From: Anaerotalea alkaliphila
GTDB taxonomy: Bacteria; Bacillota; Clostridia; Lachnospirales; Vallitaleaceae
Direction: 5' to 3'
DNA: 64,000 nt
NCBI RefSeq assembly: GCF_010179735.1
Contig: NZ_JAAEEH010000016.1
Span: forward strand, 1 to 64,000
The first letter of the stretch is position 1, and each line of letters starts with the position of its first letter. The position numbers and the translations under genes are program-made. The notes beneath the pieces are model-generated. The model saw nothing but the letters and a program-made list of their open reading frames with translations, made no database searches and was not told where the DNA came from. Shown piece after piece: positions 24,171 to 31,726 of the stretch.

Positions 24171-25274
24171 TTACTTTAACTTCATTGCACGAATTTCTTC
24201 AACAAGATCCATCTGGTCTCCGGCGAACTGCTCATAGAGGGGCTGAACCATCTCGAAAATGGCTTCCTTCTCGCTGTCGCTCAGTGTGATGATCTTGACG
24301 CCTTCTTCTTCCAGCTTCACCTTGAGCTCTTCTTCATCCGACTGGTTTTCTTCCCTGTTGTAGTCGCTGGCAACTTTGGCCGCCTCTTTGAAAATGGCTT
24401 TTTCCGTGTCGCTCAGGTCGTTCCACAACTTCTCCCCCACCGCCAGGAATCCGCCTGCAAAGATATGGCCGTCTTCCAGGATATAGGGCGCGACCTCATT
24501 CAGCAGGCTGGCCGAATAGCCCGAATAGGGGTTTTCAGCTCCATCCACCACGCCTGTGGAAAGGGCGCCGTAGACTTCCGGCCAAGCCATGGGCGTGGCG
24601 GATGCACCGAAGCTCTCTACAAGGGCGATATAGATTTCTGAAGGCTGGACCCTGATTTTTCTGCCTGCAAGGTCTTCATAAGAGTCCATTTCCTTGGTTG
24701 TAAAGAAATGCCTTGCCCCTTCTTCGATGTAGCTCAGGGCGACCAGACCCCATCCTTGGCTATTGATGTCTTCAAGTATTTCATCCGCCAGGTCGGAATC
24801 AGCAAATTTCCAGAAGTGGTCCCGGTTGTCAAACAGATAGGGAAGTCCGAATGCCGCCCCTTTGTCGTAGCCGTAATAGCCAAGCAGCTCAAGTTGTCCC
24901 CTTGCAGAATTGATGACACCCGTGGAGTACATATCCTTGATGTGGTTGCCCCCTGTTTCCACTTCGCCGCTAAGGAACTTCACATATTGGATCTTACCAC
25001 CGCTGAGCTCCTTGACTGTTTCGGCGAATTTTATCTGGGTGCGTCCCATGATGTGGTTCTCTCCCATGCGGTCTCCGAGGGTTAGCTCCCGCTCCTGCAC
25101 CTCATCCAGATTGTATCCACCCTCTGCCGATGTGGATGAGACAGCCGCCTTCGGCGCCTCTGCCGCCTTGCCGCTTGTGTCGGCTTTGTTTGATGATGCG
25201 CTGCAGCCTGCAAGGGTCGCCACACCCAGGATTGCGGCCAGGACCACCGCCGGAATTCTTTTCTTGATGTTCAT
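24171..25274 (-). CDS. dctP: TRAP transporter substrate-binding protein DctP (system 2)
   Basis: The 367-residue protein has a signal peptide with lipobox (GVATLAGC), a serine- and alanine-rich linker of about 40 residues, and the DctP fold with LAGRKIRVQPSEIYIALVESFG (carboxylate-binding Arg) and ALSTGVVDGAENPYSGYSA. It should capture a carboxylate outside the membrane. The ATG at 25274 follows GAGGAGGATATGT. It is the first gene of the system 2 operon, divergent from an AraC-type regulator. Confidence 0.94.
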   Translation of the reverse strand: MNIKKRIPAVVLAAILGVATLAGCSASSNKADTSGKAAEAPKAAVSSTSAEGGYNLDEVQERELTLGDRMGENHIMGRTQIKFAETVKELSGGKIQYVKFLSGEVETGGNHIKDMYSTGVINSARGQLELLGYYGYDKGAAFGLPYLFDNRDHFWKFADSDLADEILEDINSQGWGLVALSYIEEGARHFFTTKEMDSYEDLAGRKIRVQPSEIYIALVESFGASATPMAWPEVYGALSTGVVDGAENPYSGYSASLLNEVAPYILEDGHIFAGGFLAVGEKLWNDLSDTEKAIFKEAAKVASDYNREENQSDEEELKVKLEEEGVKIITLSDSEKEAIFEMVQPLYEQFAGDQMDLVEEIRAMKLK

Positions 25275-25312
25275 ACATATCCTCCTCTTAATCAGGTCAT
25301 CAGGTTATATTC

Positions 25313-25318
25313 ATTATA
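25313..25318 (-). promoter_or_regulatory. -10 element of the TRAP2 operon promoter
   Basis: TATAAT on the minus strand lies about 40 bp upstream of dctP. At 16-18 bp spacing the -35 position has no consensus. The promoter therefore looks activator-dependent, which fits the adjacent AraC site at 25341-25368. Confidence 0.6.
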
Positions 25319-25340
25319 TCGTCCACACTTTGTTTCATCC

Positions 25341-25368
25341 TTGCAAAAGGCATAGAAAAAGTTGCAAA
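25341..25368. promoter_or_regulatory. AraC-type direct repeat, TTGCAAA twice at 21-bp spacing
   Basis: TTGCAAA occurs at 25341-25347 and again at 25362-25368, exactly two helical turns apart and in the same orientation, which is the usual layout for one AraC-family monomer or dimer site. The near copy abuts the -35 position of the TRAP2 promoter and the far copy lies just before the -35 of the regulator gene. Confidence 0.65.
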
Positions 25369-25370
25369 TA

Positions 25371-25398
25371 TTGACATTTCCTATACAAACTGTATAAT
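25371..25398 (+). promoter_or_regulatory. Promoter of the AraC-family regulator gene
   Basis: TTGACA (25371-25376) and TATAAT (25393-25398) are perfect hexamers with a 16-bp spacer, giving a strong constitutive-looking promoter about 40 bp before the regulator's ATG. Confidence 0.85.
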
Positions 25399-25439
25399 GG
25401 CATATAGACTCCATCAACGGTACGGGAAAGGATTGAACA

Positions 25440-26324
25440 ATGGCAAAGCCACAGGAATTCGAATATTTCGGCAAACCACTGCCAAAAATCTCAGCTGAAG
25501 GCGGCATGAATCTGTTGTATTTCTGCGATGCCACCCCCGGGAAGCTGCTGTTGCACAGCCACGATTTCATCGAAATGATGCTCATCGTGGATGGCAATGT
25601 ATCCATCTCCGCTGAGGGCTCCAAGTATTCCGTCAAAAACGGCAATATGGTGATCATACCTCCGGGCCTGCTGCACTGTACGATCATCGAAAAGGACACC
25701 ACCTTGTATGAGCGCTTCGTGATTCATCTTCAGCCTTCTTTCATCGAAGAGGCTACCCAGCGATTCGGCGTCGACGCCAACAGGCTGCTGGCCCTGGAGT
25801 CCCTCTTCTTTCTGGAATGCAACCACGAGGACCGCTGGCGGCTGAGAAGCCTTCTGGAACGCATGGCCTTCGCAGCCGAAAGAGGCGGTAACATCGGTAC
25901 CGCCCTGCTGGACTGTCAGGCAAGGGAACTGGTCATCACCGTGCTGGACTTGATGGAATCAGGAAAAGTCGAGGAAGAAGGGCTGAAAAGCACAGAGGTT
26001 GCCTGCATCATCGACTACATCGACCGTCATTTCAGAAATCCCGATCTGTCCATGGAGGAAATCGTGTCCTGCGTCTGCCTGAGTCCTGCCTACCTCTCCA
26101 GGCTTTTCAAGGAATATACCGGCACAAGTGTCTACAACTACCTGATTCAGAAGCGCCTTGAGTTTTCCAAGACACTGATCAAAGAAGGGTTCCTGATTAC
26201 AGCCGCATGCCTCGACAGCGGGTTTTCCGACTACACCGCCTACTTGAAAGCCTTCAAGAAATCCTACGGCACCACCCCTAAGCGTTTTCAAAAGACAAAA
26301 GCACCTGCAAGACAGCTTCCATGA
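25440..26324 (+). CDS. AraC-family transcriptional regulator with cupin domain
   Basis: The 294-residue protein has an N-terminal cupin-type ligand domain (HSHDFIEMMLIVDGNVSISAEG) and a C-terminal pair of AraC helix-turn-helix motifs (MEEIVSCVCLSPAYLSRLFKEYTG and AACLDSGFSDYTAYLKAFKKSYG). It is divergent from the TRAP2-amidohydrolase operon and most likely activates it when the imported acid is present. The ATG follows AAAGGATTGAACA. Its last codons form the left arm of a terminator and the stop codon lies in the loop. Confidence 0.93.
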   Translation: MAKPQEFEYFGKPLPKISAEGGMNLLYFCDATPGKLLLHSHDFIEMMLIVDGNVSISAEGSKYSVKNGNMVIIPPGLLHCTIIEKDTTLYERFVIHLQPSFIEEATQRFGVDANRLLALESLFFLECNHEDRWRLRSLLERMAFAAERGGNIGTALLDCQARELVITVLDLMESGKVEEEGLKSTEVACIIDYIDRHFRNPDLSMEEIVSCVCLSPAYLSRLFKEYTGTSVYNYLIQKRLEFSKTLIKEGFLITAACLDSGFSDYTAYLKAFKKSYGTTPKRFQKTKAPARQLP

Positions 26325-26344
26325 CCACTGTCTTGCAGGTGCTT
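26299..26344. terminator. Bidirectional terminator enclosing the araC-type stop codon
   Basis: AAGCACCTGCAAGACAG (26299-26315) and its perfect complement (26328-26344) form a 17-bp stem with a 12-base loop. The stop codon of the regulator gene lies in the loop, and the stop of the convergent gene at 26347 follows two bases later. It serves both genes. Confidence 0.8.
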
Positions 26345-26346
26345 AT

Positions 26347-26652
26347 TCAATTCAGGCCGATTTCCGGCTCGATGGCCACCGGTTTCGGCAGGTGGTCGAT
26401 ATGGTTCATGTTGTAGACGGTCAGCTCTCCCATCGGCTCTGCAGGCGGTTCTCCAAACACGGTGTAGTGGAACATGAGCAGCATGTGCGACTCCCGTCGA
26501 GTCAGCGCCGCTCTTGGCATGTCACCATTGATGGTTCCACCAACCATCACCGCTCCCCGTGAAGGAAGCTCTGCGCTGAAACGCTTTGGAAATCGGAGGA
26601 TCCGCCATGCGTTGATTTCATAGACTTCGGTCTCGAAACGTATCTTCCCCAT
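26347..26652 (-). CDS. Hypothetical protein with DUF1905-like N-terminal half
   Basis: The first 50 residues of this 101-residue protein (RFETEVYEINAWRILRFPKR, then GAVMVGGTINGDMPRAAL) resemble DUF1905, a small beta-barrel domain. The second half (from about HMLLMFHYTVFG) does not continue that domain, and no frameshift restoring it was found. It may be a divergent or chimeric protein. The ATG at 26652 follows AGGAGGTGGCCCGGG and overlaps the end of the yaiI-like gene by 35 bp, so the two are co-translated. Confidence 0.55.
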   Translation of the reverse strand: MGKIRFETEVYEINAWRILRFPKRFSAELPSRGAVMVGGTINGDMPRAALTRRESHMLLMFHYTVFGEPPAEPMGELTVYNMNHIDHLPKPVAIEPEIGLN

Positions 26653-27094
26653 CCCGGGCCACCTCCTGCAACAGTTTTCTCAAGGCTTTCGCAAAATCCT
26701 GGTCCTTGCCCCGATCACGCTTTTTCACCTTCGATTGATAGATGCCCCTTCTTCTCAACTCTCTGTTCACATGCCTGCCCAGAAGCATGCCGTCGATCTT
26801 GGAGTCATCCATCACCAGTCCGTTCTGGTTTATGGGAATGGCCCCTCTGCCCAGGCACATGGCAGCCAGTCCGTAGTCCTGGGTGACCACGACGTCCCCC
26901 TTCGCAAGATGGTTTACGATGTAGAAGTCGGCACTGTCCTGGCTCAGGTCGACCGTCACCACTTCCGCATAATCGTCCCGGATCAGGTGGGCGTAATTCT
27001 TTACAACGGTTATGGGCATCTGGAACTCCTTGGCCAGTTCGATTGCCACTTTCACAACGGGACAGCCGTCCGCGTCAACATAGATCCTGTGCAT
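26618..27094 (-). CDS. YaiI/YqxD family protein (UPF0178, DUF188)
   Basis: The 158-residue protein shows the NYN/PIN-like features of UPF0178: YVDADGCPVVKVAIELAKEF, the VVTQDYGLAAMCLGRGA segment and the C-terminal MLLGRHVNRELRRRG. The fold suggests a metal-dependent nuclease, but its function is not established. ATG at 27094 is chosen because GAGGAG lies eight bases upstream. The same frame stays open for 65 more codons to 27289, without a better ribosome site; this leader is not included. It is followed by an overlapping small gene. Confidence 0.85.
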   Translation of the reverse strand: MHRIYVDADGCPVVKVAIELAKEFQMPITVVKNYAHLIRDDYAEVVTVDLSQDSADFYIVNHLAKGDVVVTQDYGLAAMCLGRGAIPINQNGLVMDDSKIDGMLLGRHVNRELRRRGIYQSKVKKRDRGKDQDFAKALRKLLQEVARDGEDTFRDRSL

Positions 27095-27315
27095 TCCGAT
27101 TCTCCTCATGTCCTGTTTTCTGCACCGCGGCACGGCATCCACCAACCGATTCGCCACCTGCAAGCCGTACCAGTCTCCCCCCCTGGATATTCTTGTGTGG
27201 CGGAGCCACGGTTCCGATGGTTTGGGGGCCACCCTCTTGCTCTTGTGCACCGCCTTCGTTGCTTCCAGCGCCGCAAGCTTCCCGGACAATTCCTTGTTGA
27301 TGATGGATTCGAAAA

Positions 27316-27642
27316 CTAATTGTCGGATCGGCTGAGCCAGGCTTCTAGCATTACACCATACACAATCCCAGCCGCAAAGCTTATGTGATCTTGAAATCCT
27401 GTTGAACTGTAAAATGCAAAGGAAACCAATGCCCCTAGCAATGCTCCCCGCAGCAATGCCTTGCTTCTTCCTTTTTCAATCCAGGGAGCGCCTACAACGA
27501 GCCCGATGATCACACGGTTATACCACAGTGAAAACACGAAACCTGGTGAAGCGGTAAAACCGGATCGAATGTACGCACCAACCACACAAACAATCCCCAG
27601 CAATGCCCCACCAATGAGGGCTTCCATCATTCTCTTTTTCAT
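27316..27642 (-). CDS. Small membrane protein, function unknown
   Basis: The 108-residue protein has three or four hydrophobic segments with glycine-rich helix contacts (ALIGGALLGIVCVVGAYI and ALLRGALLGALVSFAFY) and no recognised family. ATG at 27642 follows GGAGGTGTAGAGAT. It is the last gene of an AT-rich cluster of small membrane and lipoproteins running to about 30.4 kb, whose base composition differs from the GC-rich flanks. Confidence 0.6.
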   Translation of the reverse strand: MKKRMMEALIGGALLGIVCVVGAYIRSGFTASPGFVFSLWYNRVIIGLVVGAPWIEKGRSKALLRGALLGALVSFAFYSSTGFQDHISFAAGIVYGVMLEAWLSRSDN

Positions 27643-27697
27643 ATCTCTACACCTCCAGACCAATTCAAATCCATGGATTTCATCCATATGATGCAAC

Positions 27698-28348
27698 TTA
27701 ATCATTTTTCTCAATTTCATGTGACAAAAACACTACATCTCCAGTTGTTTGATTCACATAATACTTGAAATATTCGGTTTGTAAAACTGTAAGTCCAGAA
27801 TAATCACCGGAAACAATGTTTTCTTTTATTTTTGGCATATCCTCCATAGAAGGTGTTTCATCGCCAAAGTTGCAATAATCCATTGTTATTTCGTGAACTG
27901 TACGGTCATTTTCAATATGTGCATTGTATTCTTTTAATACATAGATAGGCTTATGCTTAATGCTTTGTGGGATAGCCGTATACATCCCGCCATCGTAATC
28001 CCAGCACTTTCGCATAGAAGCATGCGTAATGTTTCCGACTTCAAAATGACTGTGGACCACCTGATCAATATAATCACGAGTCATTGTTCCTTTATCGTCT
28101 CCCCAATTCCCTAAGTTCACTGCAAAGGCGTAAAAAAGGTATTCGCTACTACTTGTTGGAGGATTTCCTTCATCAAAAACAGGAATATAATCCAAGCGAT
28201 TTTCAATGGCAAAATCAAAATATGTTCCACGCAAATCCTCTATGATCGAATGGTCATTCGCCCATATATGACTTATATCCGACTCATTTGTACATCCTGA
28301 GAAAAAAAGCAATGCTGCAAAAATAATAATTGATGTTTTTTTATACAT
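27698..28348 (-). CDS. Putative lipoprotein, function unknown
   Basis: The 216-residue protein begins with a lipoprotein signal (KKTSIIIFAALLFFSGC) and is otherwise a secreted domain rich in aromatic and acidic residues, without recognised family. The ATG at 28348 follows GGGGAG; a TTG two codons upstream is the other in-frame start. It follows a membrane protein gene closely and shares its low GC content, so the two probably came together. Its 3' end overlaps the upstream leader of the next small membrane protein gene. Confidence 0.6.
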   Translation of the reverse strand: MYKKTSIIIFAALLFFSGCTNESDISHIWANDHSIIEDLRGTYFDFAIENRLDYIPVFDEGNPPTSSSEYLFYAFAVNLGNWGDDKGTMTRDYIDQVVHSHFEVGNITHASMRKCWDYDGGMYTAIPQSIKHKPIYVLKEYNAHIENDRTVHEITMDYCNFGDETPSMEDMPKIKENIVSGDYSGLTVLQTEYFKYYVNQTTGDVVFLSHEIEKND

Positions 28349-28350
28349 AA

Positions 28351-28920
28351 TCAACTCCCCTTTGTCTCATCAATAATCAATAGTTTCTTCACATAATTCA
28401 GATTGACGAGCAGCCTTGCGTGCATAATAATGCTTACTGCCAACAGCGCAACCATATAGGTGCCACTGCCATCTTTAGGCATATTCAGCGAAAAACTCAT
28501 TGCGATCAGGGACAATCCTTGTATCACCGCAAATCTTTTGTTTTCATTGCCGAATCTATTGGACAATGAGATTTCTTCCAGTATCATCATATGCGTTGTC
28601 ATGCCATGATAGATGCAAACCACTAGCAACAGCCCGCTAAGTCCGCCGAAAATAGTCACAGCATAACTTATAAAGGCACTCAAATGAACCAATCCAAAGG
28701 TTCCCTTAACAATTTCAAAAGCAGCACCTATAGCCAATACGATTGACAATCCTCTGGCAACTCTAAAAGACGGGATCTTAGTATTAGAACGAAGTTCCCC
28801 AAGTCCCGACCAAACCAATAGGTAGCCGACCACATCCGGCAATATGTCAAAACTTCCAATATTTATATCTAACATCACCAGCAGGAAACCACTGAAAAGA
28901 TGTTTATAGCTATTGTTCAT
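28351..28920 (-). CDS. Hypothetical membrane protein of five or six helices
   Basis: The 189-residue protein has hydrophobic segments over most of its length and a conserved-looking start (FSGFLLVMLDINIGSFDILPDVVGYLL) that recurs in small Firmicutes membrane proteins of unknown role. It overlaps the stop of the upstream gene (28910) by 11 bp and ends two bases before the lipoprotein start, indicating an operon. AT-rich relative to the flanks. Confidence 0.6.
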   Translation of the reverse strand: MNNSYKHLFSGFLLVMLDINIGSFDILPDVVGYLLVWSGLGELRSNTKIPSFRVARGLSIVLAIGAAFEIVKGTFGLVHLSAFISYAVTIFGGLSGLLLVVCIYHGMTTHMMILEEISLSNRFGNENKRFAVIQGLSLIAMSFSLNMPKDGSGTYMVALLAVSIIMHARLLVNLNYVKKLLIIDETKGS

Positions 28921-29821
28921 TTTGAGTCCTCCAAAATTCTACATACTCTTCAACTGAAGTCTCATCCATCCCTGTACCATAAAAAGGGTAGTAAATCCAA
29001 GAATCATACGATTCACCGTTTTTTTCATAGGTCATTTCCATAGAAATCATATTGAATCGCCATTGACTTGCAAGGTCAGGGTCCACAGCAGTACATGCCA
29101 TTTGAAAATTTCTGTTAATCAATATGGGCTCTGTTCGATTAATCAGTTCATCATACGTATAAACCTCATCAGAATCCACAGTAAGTTCCATATCTAGTGC
29201 ATCCTGATGCTGTTCAAAGGTCGACAGGTCCAGTGATGTCATGAGGATTGGTTTCTCTGTCTTGAAATCAACAGTGAAATGGTCATTGCTCCCTCCACCA
29301 CCTTCTCTTAACCTGCATTCATCCCAGTGTTCCATGGTATGAATGGTAATGCGACCTAACGAAACCGGCAAGGCTGTACCATCACTCATCATTGCGGTGC
29401 CTGTTCCTAAAGTCACGCTGCCCTTTTCTTTCAATCGGTCAATATCGGCTTCTGTCAAATGCAACTCAATATACCCGCTTTTCAACGTATAATATCTGCC
29501 AACAATATCGTTAAAGGGATTATCATTTGTATCGTTCGAAAAACCGCCTCCGTCGAAGTAACCGGTTTGACTTACCAACTGTACTGTTTCTAATCCATCA
29601 AAGCTAAGTGATTCAAGCCGCCTTGTATCACTGTTATTGGTAATATAAGAGATGGTCAACGTTTCATCATACGTCTCACTGTAGACAATCTCATCGTTGA
29701 TTGCCGTAAACAGTGGCTCAGGTATGACCTGGATTGAAGCATAGATCATATTGCATGCTGCGGTTAGCACAACAATCACGGCAATAATAATGCTGTATAG
29801 CTTAAGTGTTTTATCTGTCAT
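28910..29821 (-). CDS. Hypothetical membrane-anchored extracellular protein
   Basis: The 303-residue protein has an N-terminal membrane anchor (LYSIIIAVIVVLTAACNMIYA) followed by a large outer domain with alternating polar and hydrophobic strands, suggesting beta structure. No family was recognised. The cysteine after the helix (TAAC) is not a good lipobox. It is translationally close to the two genes that follow, which points to a three-gene cell-envelope unit of unknown purpose. Confidence 0.55.
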   Translation of the reverse strand: MTDKTLKLYSIIIAVIVVLTAACNMIYASIQVIPEPLFTAINDEIVYSETYDETLTISYITNNSDTRRLESLSFDGLETVQLVSQTGYFDGGGFSNDTNDNPFNDIVGRYYTLKSGYIELHLTEADIDRLKEKGSVTLGTGTAMMSDGTALPVSLGRITIHTMEHWDECRLREGGGGSNDHFTVDFKTEKPILMTSLDLSTFEQHQDALDMELTVDSDEVYTYDELINRTEPILINRNFQMACTAVDPDLASQWRFNMISMEMTYEKNGESYDSWIYYPFYGTGMDETSVEEYVEFWRTQNEQ

Positions 29822-29890
29822 ATCTTACACACCCTTTTCTTCAGAATAGCACCATAGGGATGACTTTCATCCGTGAAAATCAATCGGAAA

Positions 29891-29930
29891 TTAGGTGTCA
29901 TGCCTTTGCAGCGGGGCCAGATCCTCTTCC
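29891..29930. repeat. Copy A of a 40-bp dispersed repeat, at the end of a membrane protein gene
   Basis: This sequence and 30497-30536 agree at about 33 of 40 positions and share a GGGGCCAGA core plus a TTAGGTGTCATGC flank. On the minus strand it supplies the last codons and the stop of the gene at 29898-30332. The core resembles REP-type extragenic elements. Confidence 0.65.
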
Positions 29931-30332
29931 CAATAGATAGGCAAATATTGTTGGAAGCAAAACAATGACAGTGGTAATCATCGGTTCGGCCATCAGCGAA
30001 ATCGAACGAAAATAGCGACTTATTCCATACATTGGCAACCATACAACAACATATGTCATATATCCCATCAAAAGGAATCCCTCTGTATAATAGTTTAGTG
30101 AAATGATTGTCAGCCCAAAAAGCCAGAAGAAAATAGCGAAGATCAGGAATTTTCTTCTGCCGGCTTTTCCATAATAATAGGATGCAGCAAGCCAAAATAT
30201 GATGCAAGCCACACTCAAAAGGGTTTGCAACGCATCCGGCATCCCCCCCTTAATATAGTGCAAAAATCCTCTGATAAGAGAAAGGGTACTTATTAAGGCT
30301 AACGCTAAAACGCTTATCATCTCTTTCTTCAT
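29898..30332 (-). CDS. Small membrane protein with repeat-derived C-terminus
   Basis: The 144-residue protein has four or five hydrophobic helices (EMISVLALALISTLSLIRGF, then YYYGKAGRRKFLIFAIFFWL) and no recognised family. ATG at 30332 follows GAGAAAGG. The last residues, GRGSGPAAKA, are encoded by a dispersed repeat, and the pseudogene at 30504 ends in the related GSGPVTKA from the second copy. The natural C-terminus may thus have been replaced when the repeat arrived. Confidence 0.55.
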   Translation of the reverse strand: MKKEMISVLALALISTLSLIRGFLHYIKGGMPDALQTLLSVACIIFWLAASYYYGKAGRRKFLIFAIFFWLFGLTIISLNYYTEGFLLMGYMTYVVVWLPMYGISRYFRSISLMAEPMITTVIVLLPTIFAYLLGRGSGPAAKA

Positions 30333-30503
30333 TTGTTTGCCTTTCTCAATTGCTTGATGGCCCACTGGATTGCCCTCAGCACTTTCCCGGACCCTTTACC
30401 TAATTTCTCATGTTTGCATTTATGATTTCCGCCTCATTTTCGCAACTCTCACCGCATCCATTCATCAAAACTTCATCTGAATCAACAGAAAAATCATTAG
30501 GTG
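30333..30503. other. Intergenic AT-rich spacer with second repeat copy at its end
   Basis: No gene or promoter was recognised here. The spacer separates the AT-rich membrane-protein cluster from a helicase fragment and carries the start of repeat copy B. Confidence 0.4.
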
Positions 30504-30536
30504 TCATGCTTTTGTAACGGGGCCAGACCCTTTTGC
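30497..30536. repeat. Copy B of the 40-bp dispersed repeat
   Basis: It is in the same orientation as copy A, 606 bp away, with the shared core GGGGCCAGA and flank TTAGGTGTCATGC. It overlaps the 3' end of the truncated helicase fragment and provides its stop codon. Confidence 0.65.
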
Positions 30537-30746
30537 TGAGGAGGGGCCCTTTACTGTGGCCGTGCGAAAGATGCAAAGCCCCGACGAAGCTTGTTCATAA
30601 TGCGTTAGTAGCAGGGGCAGCCTACCCACAGCCACTGTGGTTTTTCCGCTCCCTGCAACGCCCCGGACGAGTATCTGCCCGTTGGGCTCCGCCTCTACAA
30701 TCCTTTTCTGGTCAACATTCAGAAACATACTCTTCCCTCCGTTCAT
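30504..30746 (-). pseudogene. Truncated 5' fragment of a UvrD/Rep-type ATPase or helicase gene
   Basis: The 80-codon frame begins like a superfamily 1 helicase: a Q-motif (NVDQKRIVEA) and a complete Walker A (RGVAGSGKTTVAV), then LPLLLTHY. After about 50 residues homology-like sequence ends and the frame runs into unrelated residues and the dispersed repeat (GSGPVTKA). A working helicase needs several hundred more residues, so this is a remnant. The start follows AGGGAAGAG-type sequence. The break at the repeat suggests deletion or insertion mediated by it. Confidence 0.65.
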
Positions 30747-30855
30747 TCATACTCTCTCTATTGTCTTGTCAACGCCCTCGCCTCCCCAACAACCTCACCC
30801 TTAATCTTATCCAATTTGTGCATGTATCAGCCCTTTGACAGACGGATTCCAAAGG

Positions 30856-31509
30856 TCATTTTATCTCCCATACAAAGGATACCGAATCTTGGACATCAAT
30901 GTCCTCCGGCTCGATGTCCGGAGCAAAGGATTCCGACTTCGACATGCAACTCTCTGCCACATGATACCTCATCTGCGAGTAAAGATGCAGTTCTCCCCAA
31001 TCATAATTGATGCTGACAAGATCGCCAAGGGCTGCCCCGGAAGCTGCCACAAGAATCTCCGCCTTCCGCTTCGCGTTCTCGGTCGCGTCGACCAGAAGCC
31101 GCTCACTGACGGCAGCCTTGTTTTTGACAGAGAATTGTATGTTCAACTTCGGGTATACAGTTGCCCTTGCAATTGCAGCCAACACCTTCGCCATGATTTC
31201 CGTGTTGAACTCAAATTCCAGTTTCAATCCTTGCTCACAAATATATCCGCAGAATCTGCTCTTATAGTTCTGCTCCTTGTCCCGATAGTTTTCGTAATTG
31301 GTCCCGATGTTGAAGCTCGTCGTTTTCAAATCTTGTTTGTCGAAGCCTACCGATTGGACTGCCGCTTGAACGACTGCTATGGAATTAGCAGCAAGTGCCA
31401 TGGTTTTCTCATACTCATCTGCAGTGGACTCCAGTTCCATGGTGATGACAATCAGGTCTGGCTTGATGCTTATCTTCCCTATCCCCTTTACTGTGATCAG
31501 ACGCTCCAT
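30856..31509 (-). CDS. SIMPL-domain (DUF541) protein
   Basis: The 217-residue protein matches the SIMPL/DUF541 family: ITVKGIGKISIKPDLIVITMELES at the N-terminus and the conserved C-terminal DATENAKRKAEILVAASGAALG. The family is linked to oxidative stress defence and to interaction with kinases in eukaryotes, but its biochemical role is unknown. Unlike many members it has no signal peptide and should be cytoplasmic. ATG at 31509 follows GGGAGGAATTGGG. Confidence 0.8.
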   Translation of the reverse strand: MERLITVKGIGKISIKPDLIVITMELESTADEYEKTMALAANSIAVVQAAVQSVGFDKQDLKTTSFNIGTNYENYRDKEQNYKSRFCGYICEQGLKLEFEFNTEIMAKVLAAIARATVYPKLNIQFSVKNKAAVSERLLVDATENAKRKAEILVAASGAALGDLVSINYDWGELHLYSQMRYHVAESCMSKSESFAPDIEPEDIDVQDSVSFVWEIK

Positions 31510-31560
31510 CCCAATTCCTCCCTTATAGAATTAAAATACTGCCGAAGTCCCCATCTCCCA

Positions 31561-31632
31561 TCATGCCCTTTTAATCAATCTAGCCAATACGATTATCGGC
31601 AGCGCCACGATATACAACAACACCTTGAACAT
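31561..31632 (-). CDS. 23-residue hydrophobic small protein
   Basis: A 24-codon frame with ATG at 31632 sits eight bases behind a perfect AGGAGG (31641-31646), one of the best ribosome sites in the region. The product is one hydrophobic helix with a basic end (MFKVLLYIVALPIIVLARL then IKRA), as expected of a small membrane protein. It lies between the SIMPL gene and a lipoprotein gene. Expression is not proven. Confidence 0.5.
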   Translation of the reverse strand: MFKVLLYIVALPIIVLARLIKRA

Positions 31633-31726
31633 CCCCTACACCTCCTTTCGGAATCGAAACCTTCCCTCTGCTTTAACCCAATCGCATACACCTCATTCGC
31701 ACCGTCTTCCCCCACCATGATGGAGC

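Noticed and set aside
26347-26652. Frameshift restoring a full DUF1905 domain
   Set aside because: The other frames after residue 50 contain stops or show no domain-like sequence.
27095-27289. 65-codon N-terminal extension of the yaiI-like protein
   Set aside because: The DUF188 domain starts at the ATG at 27094, which has a proper ribosome site. The extension has no family features.
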